Shown: one piece after another, positions 17,531 through 25,975 of the stretch
Layout of the letters: each line of letters opens with the position of its first letter
Numbering within the stretch: position 1 is the first letter of the stretch
Source of the DNA: Hyphomicrobiales bacterium
GTDB taxonomy: Bacteria; Pseudomonadota; Alphaproteobacteria; Rhizobiales; Xanthobacteraceae
Direction: 5' to 3'
NCBI GenBank assembly: GCA_016713235.1
Contig: JADJPN010000006.1
Span: 1 to 64,000 of the forward strand
DNA length: 64,000 nucleotides
Made by a program: the position numbers and the translations under genes
Notes under the pieces: model-generated
Seen by the model: only the letters and a program-made list of their open reading frames with translations
Database searches by the model: none
Told to the model about the DNA's origin: nothing

Positions 17531-18463
17531 ATGAAAGTCGAATCCTCCGCGCTCGCAAAACTTCCCGGCATCCGCCACGCCTTCTTCACGCGCGAAGGCG
17601 GCGTCTCCGAAGGCATCTATGCCTCGCTGAACGGCGGCATCGGCTCGAACGACAGTGCCGCGCATGTTTCCGAAAACCGCCGCCGGATGAGCGAAGCACT
17701 CGGCGCGGAGCACATCATTACCTGCTACCAAATTCATTCCGCCGATGTCGTCGTTGCCGGCAAGGCTTGGAGTCGCGAGAATGCGGCCCGCGCGGACGGT
17801 ATCGTTACCCGCACCAAAGGTCTTGCGGTCGGCGCATCCGCCGCCGATTGCGGGCCGCTCCTCTTTGCCGACGCTGACGCGGGCATCGTCGCCGCGGCAC
17901 ACGCGGGCTGGAAGGGCGCACTCGGCGGCATCGCGGAAGCGACCGTCGCAAAGATGGAAGAACTCGGCGCGAGCCGCAAAAACATCACCGCCGCGATTGG
18001 CCCACTGATCCGCCAGCAAAGCTACGAAGTCGGCCCTGAGTTCGTCGCGCGCTTCAAAGAGATCGATTCATCTTACGCGCGGTTCTTCGCTCCCTCGGCA
18101 AAAGCCGGCCACGCCATGTTCGACCTGGCCGGACTGATCCGGCTGCGGTTGGAGACGGCAGGCGTCGGCCAGATCGACGATCTCGGCCTCGACACCTATT
18201 CGGATGAACAGCGCTTCTTCTCTTATCGGCGCACCACCCACCGCAGCGAGCCGGACTACGGCCGCCAGATCGCAGCAATTGCGCTCGTGGGCGAAATTTT
18301 CGCCTTCGCGGGCCAGCGCGGTCCGACAAGCGCAACCTGGCTGCGGCTCGCCGGAATGCACAGGGGACGGCTTTTGCACTCGTATTTACAGGGTTGGCCC
18401 GGCGTGGACCCGCCGGGGAATCATCTCGGCTTCCGGCGAACTTCGGAAAGTAACGGGTACTAG
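17531..18463 (+). CDS. pgeF: PgeF/YfiH-type purine nucleoside phosphorylase (laccase domain), unusual tail
   Basis: Multicopper-polyphenol-oxidase-fold proteins of this family corrects peptidoglycan precursors or cleaves purine nucleosides. Seen: HAFFTREGGVSEGIYASLNG, CYQIHSADVV, the metal ligands SAADCGPLLF and AAHAGWKGALGG, and FSYRRTTHRSEPDYGRQI. Family members end shortly after DYGRQxxAIAL, here about residue 252. The frame continues about 58 residues more to 18463 without recognisable sequence. I suspect a lost stop or an indel near 18285-18290. The start ATG lies one base after the methyltransferase stop. Confidence 0.88.
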   Translation: MKVESSALAKLPGIRHAFFTREGGVSEGIYASLNGGIGSNDSAAHVSENRRRMSEALGAEHIITCYQIHSADVVVAGKAWSRENAARADGIVTRTKGLAVGASAADCGPLLFADADAGIVAAAHAGWKGALGGIAEATVAKMEELGASRKNITAAIGPLIRQQSYEVGPEFVARFKEIDSSYARFFAPSAKAGHAMFDLAGLIRLRLETAGVGQIDDLGLDTYSDEQRFFSYRRTTHRSEPDYGRQIAAIALVGEIFAFAGQRGPTSATWLRLAGMHRGRLLHSYLQGWPGVDPPGNHLGFRRTSESNGY

Positions 18464-18514
18464 TGACTTTGGCTCTCGGGGTCTGCGCTAGGTCAGCGCG
18501 AGTGGATGGCGTGA

Positions 18515-19481
18515 ATGTCGGGACGGCAAGCGAAGAATAACGGCACCATCAAGCTCGTCGCCGGCAACTCGAACCGCGCGCTGGCTGAAACCATCGCCGC
18601 CCACCTCGAAACGCCGCTGACCAAAGCCACCGTGCGGCGCTTCGCCGACATGGAGATCTTCGTCGAGATCGAAGAGAACGTGCGCGGTCAGGACGTGTTC
18701 GTCGTGCAATCGACTTCGTTCCCGACCAACGACCATTTGATGGAGTTGCTGATCCTGACCGATGCGCTGCGCCGCTCGTCCGCGCGCCGCATCACCGCGG
18801 TAATCCCCTATTTCGGCTACGCGCGGCAGGATCGTAAGCCCGGCCCGCGCACGCCGATCTCGGCGAAGCTGGTTGCGAATCTGATTACGCATGCCGGCGC
18901 CGACCGCGTCATGACCGTCGATCTGCACGCGGGACAGATTCAGGGCTTCTTCGATATTCCGGTCGACAACCTTTACGCCTCGCCCGTAATGGTGCGCGAC
19001 GTGAAGGAGCGCTACGAGCTCGGCAAAGTCACCGTGGTTTCGCCCGACGTCGGCGGCGTCGTGCGTGCGCGCGGACTCGCCAAGCGCATCGATGCGCCGC
19101 TCGCCATCATCGACAAGCGGCGCGAGCGTCCGGGCGAATCCGAAGTGATGAACGTGATCGGCGACGTCGAGGGCCGCGACTGCATCCTGATCGACGACAT
19201 CGTCGATTCCGGCGGCACGCTCTGCAACGCCGCCGAGGCGCTGCTCAAGAAAGGGCGCGACTGAAGTCTCCGCCTACATCACCCACGGCGTGCTTTCCGG
19301 CGGCGCGGTGGCGCGCATCACCGCGTCGAAACTCAAGGAACTCGTGATCACCGACACGATCCAGCCGACCGAGGCGGTACGTGTCGCCCGCAACATCCGC
19401 GTGCTCTCGATTGCGACCTTGATGGGCGAAGCGATCGGCCAGACCGCACACGAAGAGAGCGTCTCCAGCCTCTTCGATTAA
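18515..19481 (+). CDS. prs: Ribose-phosphate pyrophosphokinase (one frameshift)
   Basis: Makes PRPP for purine, pyrimidine, His, Trp and NAD synthesis. Seen: IKLVAGNSNRALAETIAAHL, ADMEIFVEIEENVRGQDVFV, RRITAVIPYFGYARQDRKPG, the VDLHAGQIQGFFDIPVDNL flap, and the PRPP site CILIDDIVDSGGTLCNAAEA. The frame breaks at 19253-19256. Removing one G from AAAGGGCGCG gives KKGATEVSAYITHGVLSGGA and continues to SLFD at the TAA (19479-19481). The corrected length is about 321 residues, usual for the family. It is essential, so a sequencing error is more likely than decay. Confidence 0.93.
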
Positions 19482-19660
19482 TTGTGACGAATTCGCGCCT
19501 TTACAGATGCGCATTCTGATCGATGCGCATGGCCGCTGCGCGCAAAATTCCGGCTATCCGTTAACGAAATCGTGTTTTGCCGCCACATCGCCTCCATGAT
19601 TGGAGCGTAGCCACAACAGCACACACGAAACTGCGGCATACGTCGCATAGGGAACCCCCT

Positions 19661-20465
19661 ATGAAACGCGAATTCGCGGCTACCATTTTTTCGATGCTCC
19701 TCGCGGGAACGGCACTTGCCGGCTCGATCGAACGGAGCGACCTGCCTCCGCCGGCGCAGAGCGAAACGCCCGATGCCGCGCAGTTGCGGAACCTCGTCGA
19801 TAGCACGCTGAACGAGCGCCATCCGGCAGCGCCGTCAGCCGATGACGCGCACGAAGACTGGAGCATCTATTCTTCGGCAGAACTCTGGCTTGAGGGAATT
19901 CCCGAGCCTGAAAACATTTCGCTCGACGCGCTGGCGATGAAACAAAAGCGCTATCCGAGCTATGGCGAAGTCAGGGAGCGCAAGCGTGCGATCCCGACCG
20001 CCTATACCTGGAACTACGGCAACTGGAACGCGAATGTCGGCACCAGCATCACGACGGCATCGCCCTCTTCATCGCTGATCCCGGGCTTGCTGCATCCCGA
20101 CGTGACAGACCCCTCGGGCGGCGCCGGCGATCAAGGGCCGCGTCGAATATGACATCAACTCCTGGCAGTTCTACGGCGGGACCAAGCGCGAACTCGTCGC
20201 AAACCCCGACGGCACAATTGGCGTGAAGCACAATTTCTCGGGCGGCACCTATTACAGCCTGCCGCAGTCGGTGATCGGCGGAAAGATAGGCACTGGCTTC
20301 GAGGTAAATCCGGTTGGGGACGCCAAGACCCGGCTCGAATACCGGAAGATGTTCGGCACCACCGAGGGGTTCCTCGCCGCCGAGCGGTCCATGCCCTTCC
20401 AGCAAGTCGGCCCGGATGTGACCGGCGTGAACGGGCTGAAAGCCGGCATCAACCGCAAATTCTGA
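19661..20465 (+). CDS. Secreted protein of unknown function, possible C-terminal beta-rich domain (one frameshift)
   Basis: Signal peptide MKREFAATIFSMLLAGTALA. A Pro/Ala-rich segment and a middle block (SIYSSAELWLEGIPEPENIS, RYPSYGEVRERKRAIPTAYT) follow. Removing one G at 20116-20118 joins this to AIKGRVEYDINSWQFYGGTK and GIGTGFEVNPVGDAKTRLEY-like sequence, ending in GINRKF with a terminal aromatic residue at the TGA at 20463-20465. The second half looks like an exported beta-rich or barrel-like protein, but I do not recognise the family. The corrected length is about 267 residues. It stands alone between prs and rplY. Confidence 0.6.
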
Positions 20466-20598
20466 GCGTTGCGCCTGCCAATTTGAGCCGGTATAAGCCC
20501 GCTCGAACCCAACAGGCTTGCGCTGTCGCGTGACGCCGGTGCGCCACCGGACTGGCGATTTTTGCTGTCCGATCAATGACTTGACGAGGAATAGAACG

Positions 20599-21344
20599 AT
20601 GGCTGCCGCGAAGGAATTGAAGGCTGTAAAGCGCGCGAACGCTGGCAAGGGCGCCGCCCGGGCCGAGCGCCGCGCAGGACGCGTCCCCGGAACCGTTTAC
20701 GGCGAGAACCAGCCGGCCGCCTCGATCTCGGTCGACTCGGTCGAGCTCGGCCGCAGCATCTTCGCCGGCCGCTTCCTGACCACCGTTTTCGAGCTCGACA
20801 TCGACGGCCAGAAGACCCGCGTGATTCCGCGCGACTTCCAGCTCGATCCGCTGAAGGATCGTCCGGTCCATGTCGACTTCCAGCGCCTCGGCAAAGGCTC
20901 GGTCATCAAGGTCGCGGTGCCGGTGCACTTCATCAATCAGGAAACCTCGCCCGGGCATCAAGCGCGGCGGCACGCTGAACGTCGTGCGCCACACGGTCGA
21001 CTTCTACGCCCCGGCTGAAAGCATTCCGGAATCGATCACGGCGGACCTCGCCGGCCTCGAAATCAACGACTCGCTCCACATCTCCGCAGTGAACCTGCCG
21101 GAAGGCGTACGGCCCGTGATCCGCGACCGCGATTTCACGATCGCGACCATCGTGCCTTCCTCCGGCTACCTCGAAGAACTCGCTGCTGCCGCGCAGAAGG
21201 CGAAAACCGATGCCGCAGCTGGGGGCGGGGGGCGGGGGCGCCGGCCCGCGGGGGCGACCCGCTGCGGCTCCGGCTGCCGGTGCTGCCGGTGCTGCCGCAG
21301 CTCCCGCTGCCGGCGCGAAGCCGGAAGGCGGCGACAAGAAGTAA
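20599..21344 (+). CDS. rplY: 50S ribosomal protein L25/general stress protein Ctc (frameshifts)
   Basis: L25 binds 5S rRNA. The long Ctc form has an extra C-terminal domain. Seen: AAAKELKAVKRANAGKGAAR, RRAGRVPGTVYGENQPAASI, IPRDFQLDPLKDRPVHVDFQ, then, after removing one G at 20953-20955, IKRGGTLNVVRHTVDFYAPA and DLAGLEINDSLHISAVNLPE. A G-rich stretch at 21220-21260 scrambles the frame again. The true end is the Ala/Pro tail ending in KPEGGDKK with a TAA at 21342-21344. It is followed by pth, a common order (rplY-pth-ychF) in bacteria. Confidence 0.93.
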
Positions 21345-21404
21345 CGCCGACCAGGGCCGGGCGCGGATCGCGCGCCCGCCTGCCGGTCCCGCGGAGACCG
21401 TTCG

Positions 21405-21995
21405 ATGTTTTTATTCGCGGGACTGGGCAATCCGGGCGAGCAATACCGCCGCAACCGGCACAATATCGGCTTCATGGCCGCTGACGCCATCCATTACCGT
21501 CATCGTTTTTCGCCCTGGCGCAAACGCTTCTCCGGGCAGACCGCCGAAGGCGAGATCGCGGGCGCGAAGGTGCTTCTGCTGAAGCCCGAAACCTACATGA
21601 ACGAATCGGGTCTCGCGGTCGCAGCCGCGCAAAAGTTTTTCAAGATCGCGCTCGGCGACGTCGTTGTGTTTCATGACGAGATCGACCTGCCGCCCGCAAA
21701 AATGCGCGCCAAACTCGGCGGCGGCAACGCCGGCCAGAACGGGCTGCGCTCCATCACGCAGCATTGCGGCAACGATTATATGCGCGTGCGGATCGGCGTC
21801 GGCCATCCGGGCGATCGCAATCTGGTCTCGCGCTGGGTACTCTCGGATTTCGCCAAGGCCGAACAGCCCTGGGTCGAGACGATGTGCGAGGCAATTTCCG
21901 ACGCGGCGGAATTTCTAATCCACCGCAAACTCGAAGACTTTCAGAATCGCGTACACGTCGCGCTCGAAAAGAGCGGCGTCCTCAAAACCACGTAA
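21405..21995 (+). CDS. pth: Peptidyl-tRNA hydrolase
   Basis: Frees tRNA from peptidyl-tRNA that drops off ribosomes. The 196 residues show FAGLGNPGEQYRRNRHNIGF with the catalytic His, LLKPETYMNESGLAV, VVFHDEIDLPPAKMRAKLGG with the catalytic Asp, and GNAGQNGLRSI. The frame is intact. It is flanked by rplY and ychF on the same strand with 60- and 18-base gaps, so it probably shares their transcript. Confidence 0.96.
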   Translation: MFLFAGLGNPGEQYRRNRHNIGFMAADAIHYRHRFSPWRKRFSGQTAEGEIAGAKVLLLKPETYMNESGLAVAAAQKFFKIALGDVVVFHDEIDLPPAKMRAKLGGGNAGQNGLRSITQHCGNDYMRVRIGVGHPGDRNLVSRWVLSDFAKAEQPWVETMCEAISDAAEFLIHRKLEDFQNRVHVALEKSGVLKTT

Positions 21996-22013
21996 AGCCA
22001 AGAAAAGTCGACC

Positions 22014-23110
22014 ATGGGATTTAAATGCGGAATCGTCGGTCTGCCGAATGTCGGCAAATCGACCCTCTTCAACGCGCTGACGCAGACCGCCGCCGCGCAA
22101 GCGGCGAACTATCCGTTCTGCACGATCGAGCCGAATGTCGGCGAAGTCGCGGTGCCCGATCCGCGCATCGACGGGCTGGCTGCGATCGCGGGCTCCGCCG
22201 AGATCGTGCCGACCAAGATCAACTTCGTCGACATCGCGGGTCTCGTGCGCGGCGCGTCCAAAGGCGAAGGTCTCGGCAACCAGTTCCTCGGGCATATCCG
22301 CGAAGTCGATGCCATCGTGCATGTGCTGCGCTGCTTTATCGATGACGACGTGACCCATGTCGAAGGCGGCATCGAGCCGCTGCGCGACGCCGAAACGGTC
22401 GAAACCGAGCTCATGCTCGCCGATCTCGATAGCCTCGAGAAGCGCGTCGATAACCTCACGAAGAAAGCCCGCGGCCAGGACAAGGAAGCCATCGCGCAAC
22501 TCGACCTCGTCAAGCGCGCGATCCTTGTGCTGTCGAACGGCAAGCCCGCCCGCGTGGTCGAGCGCAAGGCCGAAGAAGAAGCCGCCTTTCAGGCGCTTCA
22601 GCTGATCACGGCGAAGCCCGTGCTCTATGTCTGCAACGTCGAGGAAGGCTCCGCCGCTACCGGCAACGAATTGTCGAAGAAGGTTGAAGCCAAGGCGAAA
22701 TCCGAAAACGCCGTGGTGGTCGCGATCTCGGCGAAGATCGAATCCGAAATCGCAATGCTCCCGATCGGCGAGCGCAAAGAGTTTCTCGACGCCGCGGGGC
22801 TTACCGAACCCGGCCTCGATCGCCTGATCCGCAAGGGCTACGAGCTGCTCGGGCCTCATTACCTACTTCACCGTCGGCCCCAAGGAAGCCCGCGCCTGGA
22901 CCATCGTGAAGGGCTGCAAGGCGCCGCAGGGCGGGCGTAATCCACACCGACTTCGAAAAGGGCTTCATCCGCGCCGAGACCATTGCTTATGCCGACTACG
23001 TCGCATCCAAGGGCGAGGCTGGCGCGCGCGATGCCGGCAAGCTACGGCTTGAAGGCAAGGAATACGTGGTGCAGGACGGCGACGTCATGCACTTCCGCTT
23101 CGCGAATTAA
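22014..23110 (+). CDS. ychF: Redox-regulated ATPase YchF/OLA1 (two frameshifts)
   Basis: An Obg-family ATPase that binds ribosomes. Seen: CGIVGLPNVGKSTLFNALTQ (P-loop), NYPFCTIEPNVG, VDIAGLVRGASKGEGLGNQF, ALLYVCNVEE-type LYVCNVEEGSAATGN, and the TGS domain TVGPKEARAWTIVKG. Removing one G at 22851-22853 gives LLGLITYFTVG. Removing one near 22929-22935 gives VIHTDFEKGFIRAE, ending at FAN and the TAA at 23108-23110. With both corrections the length is 364 residues, matching the family almost exactly, which argues that both are insertion errors. Confidence 0.95.
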
Positions 23111-23127
23111 GCCTTTAGGAATTCGCG

Positions 23128-23601
23128 ATGGACACAAAAACCGCCCGCATCTGTTTCGAAGATTTCGAGCCCGGCAGCGTGAAGAGTTACGGCCCGCGCC
23201 TCGTAACGCGCGAGGAAATCATTGAGTTCGCCACCGAATTCGATCCGCAGCCGATGCATCTCGATGACGAGGCGGCGAACAAGTCGATCCTGAAAGGCCT
23301 CTCCGGCTCCGGCTGGGGTACCTGCGCGATCATGATGCGCATGATCTATGACGGCTTCCTGCGTGAATCGAGCTCGCTCGGCGCGCCCGGCGTCGATGAA
23401 GTGCGCTGGGTAAGGCCCGTGCGCCCGAATGATGAATTGACCATCCGCATCACGGTTCTGGAGAAGCGCGAGTCCAAGAGCCGTCCCAACGTCGGCGTCG
23501 TGCGCTTCAACCTCGAAATGCTGAACGCGAAAGAAGAAATCGTGATGCAGTCTTCTTATTCCGGCTTCTTCGGCAAACGCAATCCGGGAGCGGCCTCGTG
23601 A
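23128..23601 (+). CDS. MaoC-like dehydratase, first of a pair
   Basis: A hot-dog-fold protein of 157 residues. Seen: CFEDFEPGSVKSYGPRLVTR, the active-site segment FATEFDPQPMHLDDEAA, SGSGWGTCAIMMRMIYDGFL and VRWVRPVRPNDELTIRITVL. MaoC relatives hydrate trans-2-enoyl-CoA thioesters. Here the usual Gly-Asp-x-Asn-Pro is DPQP, so substrate and even activity are uncertain. The stop overlaps the GTG of the second MaoC-like gene. The two probably form a heterodimer or a two-domain hydratase. Confidence 0.85.
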   Translation: MDTKTARICFEDFEPGSVKSYGPRLVTREEIIEFATEFDPQPMHLDDEAANKSILKGLSGSGWGTCAIMMRMIYDGFLRESSSLGAPGVDEVRWVRPVRPNDELTIRITVLEKRESKSRPNVGVVRFNLEMLNAKEEIVMQSSYSGFFGKRNPGAAS

Positions 23602-24074
23602 AATATTTCGAGGACATGAAGGTCGGCGACGTCCGCGAATTCGGCTCTTATGCGTTCACCGCCGAGAACATCATTCGCTTCGCGAAGAAGTACGATCCGC
23701 AACCGTTCCATCTCAGCGAAGAAGCGGGAAAGAAATCGTTGTTCGGCGGGCTCTGCGCTTCCGGTTGGCATACTGGCGCTGCCTGCATGCGCAAGATCGT
23801 CGACTACAACAAAGCCCAATACGAACAAGCGATTGCGCGCGGCGAGAAGCCGGCCGCCTCCGGCCCGTCGCCCGGATTCAAGAACCTGAAATGGCTGAAG
23901 CCGGTCTATGCCGGCGACACGGTCACCTATACGAGCGAGATCGTGGAGCTGCGCGAGTCGGCGACGCGCCCCGAATGGGGGATCATGTTCGCGAAAATCA
24001 TCGGCGTGAATCAGAACGGCGAGCGCGTCTACGAGTTCGACAGCTCCGCATTCATGCCGCGGAAGCCACGCTAA
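23598..24074 (+). CDS. MaoC-like dehydratase, second of a pair
   Basis: GTG start overlapping the preceding stop (GTGA). The 158 residues run parallel to the neighbour: YFEDMKVGDVREFGSYAFTA, FAKKYDPQPFHLSEEAGKKS, FGGLCASGWHTGAACMRKIV and LKWLKPVYAGDTVTYTSEIV. The DPQPFHLSE segment replaces the classic MaoC signature and is shared by both copies, so they belong to one subfamily and arose by duplication. Its 3' end overlaps a convergent small membrane-protein gene by 23 bases. Confidence 0.86.
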   Translation: MKYFEDMKVGDVREFGSYAFTAENIIRFAKKYDPQPFHLSEEAGKKSLFGGLCASGWHTGAACMRKIVDYNKAQYEQAIARGEKPAASGPSPGFKNLKWLKPVYAGDTVTYTSEIVELRESATRPEWGIMFAKIIGVNQNGERVYEFDSSAFMPRKPR

Positions 24075-24288
24075 GCCTTTTACGGAAACGCACGAGCGCG
24101 ATTACCGCCCAGATTGCCTCGATCACGCCGAACGGCCATGCGCCTTGCATGAAACCGTAAACCGATGCGAGCGCGCAGGCGATTGCGAACGCGAAGACGA
24201 ACCAGGGACTCCGGTCTTCCAGCGCGTAGAACAAAAGCATCGCACTGACAGCCAGAAGGCCGAACAGCGTCAGCGCGTCCAGAACCAC
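24052..24288 (-). CDS. Small membrane protein coupled to apt
   Basis: A 78-residue protein with two or three predicted helices: LDALTLFGLLAVSAMLLFYA, SPWFVFAFAIACALASVYGF and WPFGVIEAIWAVIALV, then a basic tail RFRKRL. The start is GTG at 24288, the base next to the apt stop, so it is translated from the apt message. Family not recognised, though short membrane proteins next to apt are familiar from this order. Its 3' end overlaps the MaoC gene on the other strand. Confidence 0.72.
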   Translation of the reverse strand: MVLDALTLFGLLAVSAMLLFYALEDRSPWFVFAFAIACALASVYGFMQGAWPFGVIEAIWAVIALVRFRKRLSVASAA

Positions 24289-24834
24289 CTAATGCCCCTC
24301 GAAGCTGACCAGCGTGCGCACCGGCACGCCGAGCGCACGCAGCTTCGCCGCGCCACCGAGCTCGGGCAGATCCACGATAAAACACGCGGCGAGCACCTCC
24401 GCGCCCATGTTGCGTAACAGCTTCACCGCGCCTTCCGCCGTGCCGCCAGTCGCGATCAGGTCGTCCACCAGGATCACGCGCTCACCCTGACCGACCGCGT
24501 CCTTGTGCATCTCCATTTCGTCGATGCCGTATTCCAGCGAATAGGCGATCCGCACCGTCTCGTACGGCAGCTTGCCCTTCTTGCGGATCGGCACGAAGCC
24601 GGCCGACAGCTGATGCGCCACCGCCCCGCCGATGATGAAGCCGCGCGCCTCGATCCCCGCCACCTTGTCGATCTTCGAGCCCGCCCATGGATTCACGAGG
24701 TCATCCACCGCGCGCCGGAACGCCCGCGCATTGCCGAGCAAGGTCGTAATGTCGCGAAACTTGATGCCGGGCTTGGGGTAATCCGTAATCGTGCGAATAG
24801 AAGCGCGAAGGTCGAGTGCGTCAGGCGGGTTCAT
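24289..24834 (-). CDS. apt: Adenine phosphoribosyltransferase
   Basis: Salvages adenine with PRPP to AMP. The 181 residues show the start DLRASIRTITDYPKPGIKFR and DITTLLGNA, VAGIEARGFIIGGAVAHQLS, RKKGKLPYETVRIAYSLEYG and the PRPP loop VILVDDLIATGGTAEGAVKL. The frame is intact and the length normal. Followed directly by the GTG of the small membrane protein gene. Confidence 0.95.
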   Translation of the reverse strand: MNPPDALDLRASIRTITDYPKPGIKFRDITTLLGNARAFRRAVDDLVNPWAGSKIDKVAGIEARGFIIGGAVAHQLSAGFVPIRKKGKLPYETVRIAYSLEYGIDEMEMHKDAVGQGERVILVDDLIATGGTAEGAVKLLRNMGAEVLAACFIVDLPELGGAAKLRALGVPVRTLVSFEGH

Positions 24835-24947
24835 GAATATTCCCAGTGTTTACCCTGTACGCCTTGTCGGCAGGCGCCAAACGAGAATAGCCTATTTCCC
24901 GGCGGCGACGGATTCGCGAGACGCCGCAACAAATCCAGGAGATCGCC

Positions 24948-25049
24948 ATGGCCAAGGGCCAAGACAAACCCAGTAAGGAAAAGAAGAAACCAAAAGCGGA
25001 GACGTCCAAGAAAGGCCCGTCTTCCTACAAGCAGGCTTACGGCAAGTAA
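24948..25049 (+). CDS. Lysine-rich 33-residue protein
   Basis: A short ORF from ATG 24948 to TAA 25047-25049, with AGGAG 7 bases before the start. The product begins MAKGQDKPSKEKKKPK and ends SYKQAYGK. Eleven of 33 residues are Lys, with only three acidic residues. It looks like small basic MAKGQ-starting proteins that I recall as hypothetical in Rhizobiales genomes. A strong terminator follows 31 bases later, so it is a complete transcription unit. Possible nucleic-acid or ribosome binding is only a guess from charge. Confidence 0.65.
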   Translation: MAKGQDKPSKEKKKPKAETSKKGPSSYKQAYGK

Positions 25050-25080
25050 GCCGACCTCCAGCAAAAATCGGCAAAGAAAA

Positions 25081-25111
25081 AAGGCCCCGCGAAAAGCGGG
25101 GCCTTCGTTTT
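25081..25111. terminator. Bidirectional terminator between the 33-residue gene and petC
   Basis: AAGGCCCCGC (25081-25090) pairs with GCGGGGCCTT (25096-25105) around GAAAA. A-rich sequence lies on the left and CGTTTT on the right. It serves the small plus-strand gene and the end of petABC on the minus strand. Confidence 0.85.
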
Positions 25112-25128
25112 ATGCAGGGTCGGCGCGC

Positions 25129-25968
25129 TCAGTGCGCGTTCGCCCAGACCTTCTTCTTCGTGAAGTAGCCAAGTCCCGCGAACACGATCAGGAAGATCAT
25201 GACCTGGAAGCCCATGCGCTTACGGGCCTCCAAATGCGGCTCGGCGGTCCACATCAGGAACGCGGTCACGTCCCGTGCGTACTGGTCAACCGTCTGCGGC
25301 GAGCCGTCGGTATATTCGACGCGCTTGTCTTCGAGCGGCGGACGCATCGAGATCTTGTGGCCCGGGAAAAACTTGTTCCAGAACTGGTTCGGCGTGAGCG
25401 TTTCGCCAGCCGGCGGGTTCTCGTAGCCGGTGAGCAGCGCCTGCAGATAATCGACGCCGTTTTCCTGATACTGGCGGACGATATCGATCAGGAAGCCGGG
25501 GAAGCCGACTTCATAGGTGCGCGCCTTCGCGATCACCGAGAGATCGACCGGCAGCGCGCCGTTATGGGTGGCGCGGGCGGCCTGTTCGTTCGCGAAGACC
25601 AGCGGGAACGTGTCGGACGGACGTCCCGGACGCTGGAACATCTCGCCGCGATCGTTCGGCCCATCATTGATCTGATATTCGCCGGCAATCGTCTTGATCT
25701 GGCCTTCGCTGAAACCGAGCGCGCCGGACTGGCCGAGCGTGCGGAACGCGACGAGCTTCAGCGAGTGACAGGCCTGGCAGACTTCGCGATAGACCTTGAA
25801 GCCGCGCTGAAGCTGCTGCTTGTCGTAGTGCCCGAAGGGACCCGAGAAGCTCCACTTGAGGCGCGGCGGCTGCGGCGCATGCGCGTCGGCGGCAAGCGCC
25901 GCGCCGGAAGCACCGAACGAAAGCGCCGAAACAATGCCGAGCGCGAGAAGGGTGTTCTTGTTCATCAT
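25129..25968 (-). CDS. petC: Cytochrome c1 of the bc1 complex
   Basis: Carries electrons from the Rieske protein to periplasmic cytochrome c. A signal peptide (NKNTLLALGIVSALSFGASG) precedes the mature protein. The haem-binding Cys-x2-Cys-His is VCQACHSLKL. The axial Met lies in HKISMRPPL. A C-terminal anchor is seen as GFQVMIFLIVFAGLGYFTKK. The 279-280 residues are normal for a stand-alone c1. ATG 25968 and ATG 25965 are both possible. It lies 7 bases after the petB stop, last gene of petABC. Confidence 0.95.
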   Translation of the reverse strand: MMNKNTLLALGIVSALSFGASGAALAADAHAPQPPRLKWSFSGPFGHYDKQQLQRGFKVYREVCQACHSLKLVAFRTLGQSGALGFSEGQIKTIAGEYQINDGPNDRGEMFQRPGRPSDTFPLVFANEQAARATHNGALPVDLSVIAKARTYEVGFPGFLIDIVRQYQENGVDYLQALLTGYENPPAGETLTPNQFWNKFFPGHKISMRPPLEDKRVEYTDGSPQTVDQYARDVTAFLMWTAEPHLEARKRMGFQVMIFLIVFAGLGYFTKKKVWANAH

Positions 25969-25975
25969 TGTCCCC

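Noticed and set aside
18204..18491. A 95-codon ORF overlapping the end of pgeF, with a G-C-G-S block like a lipobox
   Set aside because: No hydrophobic leader precedes the Cys in this frame and most of it is the mirror frame of pgeF. Kept only as a possible explanation of the odd pgeF tail.
5345..22936. Programmed ribosomal frameshifting at the GGGC sites
   Set aside because: No slippery heptamer or consistent downstream structure is seen. The sites fall in unrelated housekeeping genes whose homologues are not frameshifted.
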